Source: Xanthomonas sacchari (GTDB lineage: Bacteria; Pseudomonadota; Gammaproteobacteria; Xanthomonadales; Xanthomonadaceae). Taken from it: 64,000 nt of DNA. The position numbers and the translations under genes were made by a program. A model generated the notes under the pieces. It was not told the origin of the DNA and made no database searches. It worked only from the letters and a program-made list of their open reading frames with translations. Below, piece by piece: positions 57,731 to 64,000 of this stretch (its first letter is position 1; each line of letters starts with the position of its first letter). The stretch spans positions 4,216,001 through 4,280,000 of the forward strand of contig NZ_CP132343.1 of NCBI RefSeq assembly GCF_040529065.1, given 5' to 3'.

Positions 57731-57745
57731 ACGAAATAATTTTCG
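57731..57745. promoter_or_regulatory. IclR-type operator upstream of the catabolic operon
   Basis: ACGAAATAATTTTCG matches the IclR consensus TGGAAATNATTTCCA at 10 of 14 defined positions and contains the dyad CGAAA-taat-TTTCG. Further GAAATT half-sites flank it at 57725 and 57752. It lies about 82-96 bp before the IclR start, in the only AT-rich patch of a 401-bp gene-free interval (57426-57826) otherwise without visible features. Confidence 0.6.
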
Positions 57746-57826
57746 CAATCCGAAATTCACTTGTCAAGCGACATCACCGGGCGGGTCGAGCAAGCTGGCG
57801 CTTCCCGGGTTCTCCAGGAACTGCAG

Positions 57827-58681
57827 ATGATCAAGACGATTTCCCAGCGCGCGGCTAGCGCCGCGCCAGACGACGGCGACGAGGCCGGGGACAAGAAGCT
57901 GCGCAGCACGGTGCAGTCGCTGGCCAAGGGCTTTCGCGTGCTCGAGGCGTTCTCGTCCGAGCACGAGGAACTGTCGCTGAGCCAGATCGCGGCCCTGGCC
58001 CGGCTCGATCCCGGCACCACCTTCCGCATGCTCAACACCCTGGTCGAACTGGGCTACGTGCATCGCGTGCCGGAGAGCCGCCGCTTCCGCCTGACTCTGA
58101 AGGTGCTCGACCTCGGCTTCCATGCCATCGCCCGCCGCGACCTGCGCAGCGTGGTGCGGCCGCTGCTGCGCACCCTCGTCAGCGACGTCAACGAGGCGGC
58201 CAGCTTCGCGGTGCTGCAAGGCCCCGACGTGCTCTACATCGAACGCGTCCGTGCCGGCATCACCCGCCTCGGCGTGGACATCCGCATCGGCACCACGGTG
58301 CCCAGCACCCGCACCGCGATCGGCCTGGCGATGCTGGCGCACCTGGCGCCGGCGGAGGTGACGCGGGTGACCGGGGTCGACGTGGAGGGTCCGCAGACCC
58401 CGGAGATCGCCACGATGCGGCACACCTTCGACTGCATCCGCCGCGACCGCTACGTGATCCTGGAGTCGATGCTGACTGAAGGCCTGCGCGTGCTGGCGGT
58501 GCCGGTGCTGGATGCGGACGACTATCCGCTCGGCGCGATCAGCGTCGCCGCGCCGTCGGTGCGCACCAGCCACGCCGAACTGCTCGACACCGCCCTGCAG
58601 CCCACGTTGCTGGCCGCCAAGGACATCGCCTTCGCGATCCAGGCCAGCGGGAGCGTTGCCGTGACCGCGCCCAGCACCTGA
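57827..58681 (+). CDS. IclR-family transcriptional regulator
   Basis: A 284-residue regulator. The winged HTH runs VQSLAKGFRVLEAFSSEHEELSLSQIAALARLDPGTTFRMLNTLVELGYVHR. The GAF-like effector domain follows with FAVLQGPDVLYIERV, IRIGTTVPSTRTAIGLAMLAHL and YPLGAISVAAPS. About 25 residues precede the HTH; ATG 57827 was preferred to a TTG at 57761. The gene is first in a run with an MFS permease, an aldolase and a porin, which it probably controls, with catabolic acid or aromatic-type effectors typical of the family (for example PcaR, KdgR). Confidence 0.92.
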   Translation: MIKTISQRAASAAPDDGDEAGDKKLRSTVQSLAKGFRVLEAFSSEHEELSLSQIAALARLDPGTTFRMLNTLVELGYVHRVPESRRFRLTLKVLDLGFHAIARRDLRSVVRPLLRTLVSDVNEAASFAVLQGPDVLYIERVRAGITRLGVDIRIGTTVPSTRTAIGLAMLAHLAPAEVTRVTGVDVEGPQTPEIATMRHTFDCIRRDRYVILESMLTEGLRVLAVPVLDADDYPLGAISVAAPSVRTSHAELLDTALQPTLLAAKDIAFAIQASGSVAVTAPST

Positions 58682-58778
58682 TCCGCCCGGGCGCCGCCCG
58701 GCTCTCCCTGTCCGTCTCGCCTCGTGGACGCTTCGGCGCCCGCGCCAGGCGCCCCTTGTCCTGCGAAAGGCAGCCACG

Positions 58779-60191
58779 ATGCTCATGTCCACCCCTGCCC
58801 CTGCCACCACCGCCACGACCACCGCCCACGCGCCGTCCATCGCCGAGGCGCAGGCGGAGATCGGCGCACGCCTCGAACGCCTGCCGATCACCCGCAAGGT
58901 GTGGTGGGCGCGCAACATCGTCGGCGCCGCGACGTTCTTCGACGGCTACACGGTGATCGCCATCGCCTACGCGATGCCGGTGCTGACCAAGGAGTGGCAG
59001 CTGTCGCCGGCGCAGATCGGCGCGATCCTGTCGGCCGGCTACCTGGGCCAACTGCTGGGCTCGGTGTTCTTCGGCTGGCTGGCCGAGCGCATCGGCCGCC
59101 TGCACGTGCTGCTGTTCACCATCCTGCTGTTCGTGTCGATGGACGTGGCCTGCCTGTTCGCCGGCAGCGCCGCGGCGATGATCGCGTTCCGCTTCGTCCA
59201 GGGCATCGGCACCGGCGGCGAGGTGCCGGTGGCCAGCGCCTACATCAACGAACTGATCGGTTCGAAGAAGCGCGGCCGCTTCTTCCTGCTGTACGAGGTG
59301 ATGTTCCTGCTCGGCCTGGTCGCCGCCGGCGGTATCGGCTACTTCCTGGTGCCGGCCTATGGCTGGAAGGCGATGTTCATGGTCGGGCTGATCCCGGCGG
59401 CGATCATGATCCCGCTGCGCTTCTTCATGTTCGAATCGCCGCGCTGGCTGGCCTCCAAGGGCCGCTACACCAAGGCCGACGCGATCGTGGCCGAACTCGA
59501 GCGCAGCGCCGAGCGCCAGCATGGCCCGTTGCCGGCGCCAGCGTTCGACCGCACTGCGCTGCCCAAGGCGCAGCGCTCGGACTGGCGCGAGCTGTTCGGC
59601 AGCGTCTATCGCAAGCGCACGCTGGTGATCTGGAGCCTGTGGTTCTGCTCCTACCTGGTGGCCAACGGCATCATCACCTGGCTGCCGACGCTGTACCGCA
59701 CGCACTTCGGGCTGTCGCTGCAGCAGAGCATCGCCTATGGCTTCTTCACCTCGCTGGCCGGCGTCGCCGCCGCCGTGGCCTGCGCGCTGTCGATCGACAA
59801 GGTCGGACGCAAGCGCTGGTATGGGCTGGCGTTCGTGGCCGGCGGCATCCCGCTGCTGGCGCTGGCGGCACTCGGCGGCACCTCGGCGCCGCAGGTGCTG
59901 GTGTTCGCGGCGCTGGGCTATGCCGCGGTGCAGACCATCACCTTCTCGCTGTACCTGTATTCGGCCGAGCTCTACCCCACCCGCATCCGCGCCATCGGCA
60001 CCGGACTGGGCAGCGCCTGGCTGCGCCTGGGCTCGGCCTGCGGACCGCTGCTGGTCGGCGCAGTGATCGCCGGGCTCGGCATCCGCTACGTGTTCGCCGC
60101 CTTCGCCGCCGTGCTGCTGGCCGGCGCCGTCGTGACCTGGCGCTTCGCCCTGGAAACCAAGGGCAAATCGCTGGAGCAGCTGTCTCCCTGA
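58779..60191 (+). CDS. MFS metabolite:H+ symporter
   Basis: A 470-residue major facilitator with twelve predicted helices. AATFFDGYTVIAIAYAMPVL in TM1, GWLAERIGRLHVLL (loop 2-3 signature), FRFVQGIGTGGEVPVASAYINEL in TM4-5 and SIDKVGRKRWYG (loop 8-9) place it in the metabolite:H+ symporter/aromatic-acid symporter group. A ~60-residue cytoplasmic loop lies between TM6 and TM7. Its substrate is likely the organic or sugar acid consumed by the downstream aldolase (inference from context). It is 97 bp after iclR. Confidence 0.92.
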   Translation: MLMSTPAPATTATTTAHAPSIAEAQAEIGARLERLPITRKVWWARNIVGAATFFDGYTVIAIAYAMPVLTKEWQLSPAQIGAILSAGYLGQLLGSVFFGWLAERIGRLHVLLFTILLFVSMDVACLFAGSAAAMIAFRFVQGIGTGGEVPVASAYINELIGSKKRGRFFLLYEVMFLLGLVAAGGIGYFLVPAYGWKAMFMVGLIPAAIMIPLRFFMFESPRWLASKGRYTKADAIVAELERSAERQHGPLPAPAFDRTALPKAQRSDWRELFGSVYRKRTLVIWSLWFCSYLVANGIITWLPTLYRTHFGLSLQQSIAYGFFTSLAGVAAAVACALSIDKVGRKRWYGLAFVAGGIPLLALAALGGTSAPQVLVFAALGYAAVQTITFSLYLYSAELYPTRIRAIGTGLGSAWLRLGSACGPLLVGAVIAGLGIRYVFAAFAAVLLAGAVVTWRFALETKGKSLEQLSP

Positions 60192-60300
60192 GCGCAGCGC
60201 CGGCACCGCCGCCGGCGCATCGCGCATCGCCTCCGTCCCACCCCCGTCGAACCCCGCGTTCGATTCCATCCCCCGTTGATCCGAAGAAGAGGAAATCCGC

Positions 60301-61230
60301 ATGAGCACTCTCGACCTGAAAGGCCTTGTCCCCGCCCCGGTCACCCCGTTCACCCGCGACGGCGCCGTCGACTATCCCGCGATCAAGCGCATCGGCGCCT
60401 GGCTCGGCGGCATCGACGGGGTCAAGGGCCTGACCGTGCTTGGCCACGCCGGCGAAGGCACGTTCCTGGAACGCGACGAACAGGCCAAGGTGATCACCGC
60501 GTTCCGCGACGCGGTCGACGGCCGCATCCCGATCATCGCCGGCATCACCCTGGAAGGCACGCGCGTCGCCGCCGACGAAGCCAAGCGCGCGGTCGCCGCC
60601 GGCGCCTCCGCGGGACTGATCTATCCGTCGCACGGCTGGCTGCGCTTCGGCTATCAGAAGGGCGCGCCGCAGGACCGCTACAAGGCCATCCACGAGGCCA
60701 GCGGACTGCCGATGATCCTGTTCCAGTACCCGGACGCGACCAAGGCCACCTACGACCTGGAGACGCTGCTGGAGATCGCCGCGCTGCCCGGCGTGGTCGC
60801 GATGAAGAACGGCGTGCGCAACATGAAGCGCTGGGACACCGAGATCCCGGTGTTCCGCAAGGAGCGCCCGCACGTGCCGGTGCTGACCTGCCACGATGAG
60901 TATCTGCTGCACACCATGTTCGACGTGGATGGCGCATTGGTGGGCTACGGCTGCATCGCCCCGGAGCCGCTGCTGGAGATGATCGCCGCCGGCAAGGCCA
61001 AGGACTACGCCAAGGCGCGCGCACTGCACGACCGTTTGCTGCCGGTGACCAAGAGCGTCTATCACCGCGGCTCGCACATGGAAGGCTCGGTGGCGCTGAA
61101 GTGGGCGCTGGTCGCGCGCGGCCTGCTCGACCACGCCACGGTGCGTTCGCCGCTGCTGCCGCTGGCCGAGGGCGCCGACAAGGAGATCGCCGCGGCGATG
61201 GCCGCCGCCGGCCTGGGCAAGGTGGGCTGA
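60301..61230 (+). CDS. DHDPS/NanA-family class I aldolase
   Basis: A 309-residue (beta/alpha)8 enzyme of the dihydrodipicolinate synthase superfamily. The Schiff-base lysine is Lys169 in VVAMKNG, and the conserved tyrosine Tyr143 is in LFQYPD. The pyruvate-carboxylate loop reads GHAGEG (48-53) in place of the usual GTTGE. It is unlikely to be the biosynthetic DapA: its substrate loop differs and it lies in a catabolic cluster with an IclR regulator, permease and porin. Cleavage of, or condensation with, a 2-keto acid is expected; the substrate is unknown. Confidence 0.9.
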   Translation: MSTLDLKGLVPAPVTPFTRDGAVDYPAIKRIGAWLGGIDGVKGLTVLGHAGEGTFLERDEQAKVITAFRDAVDGRIPIIAGITLEGTRVAADEAKRAVAAGASAGLIYPSHGWLRFGYQKGAPQDRYKAIHEASGLPMILFQYPDATKATYDLETLLEIAALPGVVAMKNGVRNMKRWDTEIPVFRKERPHVPVLTCHDEYLLHTMFDVDGALVGYGCIAPEPLLEMIAAGKAKDYAKARALHDRLLPVTKSVYHRGSHMEGSVALKWALVARGLLDHATVRSPLLPLAEGADKEIAAAMAAAGLGKVG

Positions 61231-61254
61231 CCCGCACGGGTTGCCTCCAGCTCG

Positions 61255-61280
61255 ATGGGCCGCGCAGTTGCGCGGCCCAT
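61255..61280 (+). terminator. Hairpin after the aldolase gene
   Basis: ATGGGCCGCGC, AGTT loop, GCGCGGCCCAT: a perfect 11-bp stem 24 bp after the stop, without a U-tract. It may attenuate rather than end transcription into the porin gene. Confidence 0.6.
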
Positions 61281-61510
61281 GGCTGCGGCGATGGCGTGCG
61301 CCTCGGCGCCGCGCAACGCGTTCCGGTCTGCCCTCGCGTTTCTTTGCCGGTCCCCCCACAGGTCTGCACACAGGCGTGCCCGTCGCTGACGGACGCGACG
61401 CCGTGCTGCGGCTCCACGACCGGAAGGTGTCTTCCCTTCGCGCACTGCCGCGTCGCCGCGCACCCACCGCGCCGTCCGGCGAGTGCTTCGTCTTGTCCGT
61501 GGAGCGTCCC

Positions 61511-62809
61511 ATGTCCCGTTCTCTTTCCTGCGTCTCGTTGCTGGCGGCTGCCGCCGCCCTGCCGGCCACCGCCATTGCCGCCGACACCGCGCAATGGCTC
61601 GACGACCACGGCATCGCCCCGCGCCTGGTCTGGTCCAACGACTACGCGCGCAACGTCGACGGCGGCCTGTCGCGCGGCGACCGCAATGCCGGCGGCGTGG
61701 TTGCCGGTGCCGACCTGGATCTGCAGCGCCTATTCGGCATTCCCGGTGCCACGCTGCACGCCACCGGCGCCTGGTACTACGGCGACAGCCTGTCGCAGCG
61801 GCAGATCGGCAACGGCGTCAAGGTGCAGGGCTACTGGTATCCGCAGCAGCAGGCGCAACTGGCACAACTGACCTGGGAACAGACCTTCGCCGACGGGCGC
61901 TGGCAACTGGTCGCCGGGCGCATGAACACCACCTGGCAATTCGCGCGCAGCCGCTACGGCTGCCGCTTCGTCAGCGCTTCGGACTGCCCGTTCCAGCTGA
62001 GCCAGGCCGATGGCGGTTTCGTCGGTTTTCCCTACGTGAACTGGGGCGCGAAGCTGCGCTACAAGCCAGAGGCCACCTATGTCTCGGTGGGCGCATTCGA
62101 ACTGAACCCGCAGCGCAAGAACAACCACGGCCTGGACTGGAGCACCGCCGACAGCACCGGCGTGCTGGGCACGCTCGAGGTCGGCTACGAACCCGATCCC
62201 GCACTGGGCAAGGGCGCACCGCGCTACCTCGCCGGCCTCTGGTACAACTCGGCCGACTACAGCGACCTGCGCTACAACCAGGCCGGCGGCCTGCGCGGGC
62301 TGGTCGGCGGCCCTGCGCGCCTGTACGACGGTGGGCGCTGGGGCGCGTACGCGCTCGGCGAACGCGCGCTGTACCGGCCGCAGGGCATGGCAAGCAAGCG
62401 CATGCTGGTCGCCTTCGGTAACATCGCCGCACCGTTCGACAAGCACCAGGTGTACGACCTGCAGGTCACCGCCGGCCTGTACTACAGCGGCCCGTTCGCG
62501 GCGCGGCCCGGCGACGGCATCGGCGCGATCGCGCACTACTACCGCTTCAGTGCGGACCAGCAGGGCTACATGAACGACGTGCTGCGCAAGCGCGGCGCCG
62601 CCCCGGACATCGCGCGCAACGAACTCATGTTCGAACTCAACTACAGCTACCGCATCGCGCAGACGCCGCTGTTCCTGGTGCCGAACGTGCAGTACATCGT
62701 CCATCCCGACATCCTTGGCAATCCCGCGGCGCGCCGTGCGCCGGACGACGCGCTGGTGATCGGGTTGCGGGTGATGCTCAACATGGGTGGGCTGGGCACG
62801 CCGAAGTGA
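61511..62809 (+). CDS. OprB-family carbohydrate porin
   Basis: A 432-residue outer-membrane protein. The signal peptide (1-24, ending ATAIAA) precedes WLDDHGIAPRLVWSNDYARNVDGG, the usual OprB opening. Alternating strands such as WQLVAGRMNTTWQFA, FPYVNWGAKLRYKPEATYVSVGAFELNP and GTLEVGYEPDP follow, ending LNYSYRIAQTPLFLVPNVQYIVHPDILGNP and the final strand. OprB porins pass sugars and related acids. Cysteines at CRFVSASDC could form a loop disulphide. It is probably the outer-membrane entry point for the substrate of the upstream MFS/aldolase genes. Confidence 0.92.
   Translation: MSRSLSCVSLLAAAAALPATAIAADTAQWLDDHGIAPRLVWSNDYARNVDGGLSRGDRNAGGVVAGADLDLQRLFGIPGATLHATGAWYYGDSLSQRQIGNGVKVQGYWYPQQQAQLAQLTWEQTFADGRWQLVAGRMNTTWQFARSRYGCRFVSASDCPFQLSQADGGFVGFPYVNWGAKLRYKPEATYVSVGAFELNPQRKNNHGLDWSTADSTGVLGTLEVGYEPDPALGKGAPRYLAGLWYNSADYSDLRYNQAGGLRGLVGGPARLYDGGRWGAYALGERALYRPQGMASKRMLVAFGNIAAPFDKHQVYDLQVTAGLYYSGPFAARPGDGIGAIAHYYRFSADQQGYMNDVLRKRGAAPDIARNELMFELNYSYRIAQTPLFLVPNVQYIVHPDILGNPAARRAPDDALVIGLRVMLNMGGLGTPK
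62694..62722 (+). repeat. 29-nt sequence repeated at 63961-63988 (one-base difference)
   Basis: The stretch inside the porin gene starting ACATCGTCCATCCCGACATC recurs at 63961-63988, minus a single T. It encodes the conserved IVHPDILGN of the porin here; at the second site it is non-coding as far as can be seen. Confidence 0.7.
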
Positions 62810-62925
62810 AGCCGCACGTGGCACCGGCCGGGACCATAGCGCGGCAGCCGAGGCAGGCGCGCACGCACGCTTACGCCGCTGACGGGTAACCTTCCCTCCC
62901 CTTGCGTCATCCGGATCGCGCCTCA

Positions 62926-63915
62926 ATGGCCAACCCTTATTACCGTGGCCCCGTCAGCGACCATTTCGATGGCGTACGCTTCTTCAACCCCGGCCAGCCC
63001 ACCATCGACAACGCGCTGAGCAAGGTCCTGCGCTGGAAGGCCGCCATGGGCGCGGTGCGCTGGCCCGCGCAGGTCGCGGTGACACTCGCCGTGCCTGCGC
63101 CGCGGCACGACGGTCTGCGCATCACCATGGTCGGCCACGCCACGCTGCTGATCCAGGCCGGCGGCCTCAACCTGCTCACCGACCCGGTGTGGTCACAGCG
63201 AGCCAGCCCTTCGCAGATCGCCGGCCCCAAGCGGGTGACGGAGCCGGGCATCCGTTTCGCGGATCTGCCACCCATCGACGCGGTGCTGCTGAGCCACAAC
63301 CACTACGACCACTTCGACCTGGCGACCTTGCGCAAGCTGCACGATGCGCACCAGCCGCTGTTCGTGATGCCGCTGGGCAACGACGTCCTGCTGCGCAAGC
63401 GCGTGCCCGATGCGCGCATCGCCACCGGCGACTGGCACGACCGGCTGCCGATCGGCGGGGGCGCGACGGCGACGCTGACCCGCGCCAACCATTGGTCCAG
63501 CCGCGGCATCGCCGACCGCAGGATGGCGCTGTGGTCCGGCTTCTTCATCGAGACGGCGCGGGGATCGGTGTGGTTCGCGGGAGACACCGGCTATGGCGAT
63601 GGCGCCATTTTCCGCGAGATCCGCGACCGTCACGGCGCACCCGACGTGGCGCTGATCCCGATCGGCGCCTACGCGCCGCGCTGGTTCATGGCGCCGCAGC
63701 ACATCGATCCCACCGAAGCGGTGCGGATCTTCCGCGACACCGGCGCGCGGCGCGCGCTCGGCATTCATTGGGGCACCTTCCAGCTCACCGACGAGGGCCG
63801 TGATGAGCCGCGCGAAGCGCTGGCCGCCGCACTGCACTTGGCAGGCATCGCCGCAGCGGATTTCGTCGCGGCCGAGCCCGGGCAGGCGTTCGACTTCGCC
63901 GATTTGGCGCCATAA
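62926..63915 (+). CDS. Metallo-beta-lactamase-fold hydrolase (UlaG/NAPE-PLD-like)
   Basis: A 329-residue MBL-fold protein. The metal motif HxHxDH is His124-Asn-His126-Tyr-Asp128-His129 in LLSHNHYDHFD. TMVGHATLLIQAGGLNLLTDPVWS precedes it, FAGDTGYGDGAIFREI supplies a later ligand, and LGIHWGTFQLTDEGRDEP is the closing signature of the lipid-phospholipase D-like/RomA group. No signal peptide is seen. Substrates in this group include N-acyl phospholipids and lactones; none can be named here. ATG 62926 begins the conserved NPYY segment. Confidence 0.9.
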   Translation: MANPYYRGPVSDHFDGVRFFNPGQPTIDNALSKVLRWKAAMGAVRWPAQVAVTLAVPAPRHDGLRITMVGHATLLIQAGGLNLLTDPVWSQRASPSQIAGPKRVTEPGIRFADLPPIDAVLLSHNHYDHFDLATLRKLHDAHQPLFVMPLGNDVLLRKRVPDARIATGDWHDRLPIGGGATATLTRANHWSSRGIADRRMALWSGFFIETARGSVWFAGDTGYGDGAIFREIRDRHGAPDVALIPIGAYAPRWFMAPQHIDPTEAVRIFRDTGARRALGIHWGTFQLTDEGRDEPREALAAALHLAGIAAADFVAAEPGQAFDFADLAP

Positions 63916-63960
63916 CCTTTGCGCGCGCTCGATCAACCTGCACACGGCGTACAGCGGCGG

Positions 63961-63988
63961 ACATCGTCCACCCGACATCCTTGGCAAT
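63961..63988 (+). repeat. Second copy of the porin-derived 29-nt repeat
   Basis: ACATCGTCCACCCGACATCC and the next 8 nt repeat 62694-62722 with one T deleted. The window ends 12 bp later, so its context is unknown. The interval 63916-64000 shows no gene. Confidence 0.7.
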
Positions 63989-64000
63989 GACATCGCGGGC

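Overview
The window is very GC-rich, densely coded DNA from a gammaproteobacterium of the Xanthomonadaceae, most likely Xanthomonas. The reasons are the lptM-dapF pair, an algR-hemC pair, an opgH glucosyltransferase, a GlgA/GlgB/TreZ/MalQ/TreY/GlgX operon, OprB and DUF481 outer-membrane proteins, and many copies of a GTAG-headed REP element (GTAGGAGCGGCTTCAGCCGC...). This is inference from gene content and repeats; no 16S or other marker is present. I saw no tRNA, rRNA, CRISPR array, transposase or prophage gene.

Layout. 1-13.4 kb is housekeeping: the 5' end of dapF, lptM, a DUF454 membrane protein, two exported S9A peptidases, an aminotransferase, a frameshifted GNAT gene, a lipocalin, HxlR and WYL regulators, a DUF481 outer-membrane protein, a SnoaL-like protein and hemC. 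13.4-17 kb reads leftward as opgH, an esterase and algR, ending in hemC. 17.2-20 kb has an isochorismatase-fold hydrolase and a divergent PAS histidine kinase/receiver pair. 20.3-33.1 kb is a 12.8-kb glycogen/trehalose operon (glgA-glgB-treZ-malQ-treY-DUF2934-glgX), tightly overlapped, which should build alpha-glucan, trim it and convert maltodextrin ends to trehalose. No glgC is in the window.

33.3-42.6 kb holds an exported protein with a PEP-synthase-type ATP-grasp domain, a CysG with a truncated methyltransferase half, an MFS transporter, and the most interesting locus. There, a membrane histidine kinase and an NtrC-family activator (GAFSGA motif) lie just upstream of a near-consensus sigma-54 promoter and a 43-bp near-perfect dyad. 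These precede two unnamed genes that together carry four copies of one ~65-residue module. This looks like a self-contained sigma-54 signalling circuit with uncharacterised outputs.

42.7-53.3 kb is rich in stress functions: PoxB, small hydrophilic or membrane proteins, a low-affinity iron permease homologue, a desaturase/ferredoxin-reductase pair divergent from a FabR-like TetR regulator, a stress-type SDR, two DUF892 ferritin-like proteins, manganese catalase and a DUF6766 membrane protein. 53.6-57.4 kb has a Cache chemoreceptor, a YiiX-type cysteine hydrolase and a small membrane protein. 57.8-62.8 kb is a catabolic module (IclR regulator, MFS symporter, DHDPS/NanA-family aldolase, OprB porin) with an IclR-like operator upstream. 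A metallo-beta-lactamase-fold hydrolase closes the window.

Starts were chosen by ribosome-binding sites, signal peptides and family alignment from memory. Product names rest on motifs read by eye, without database searches.
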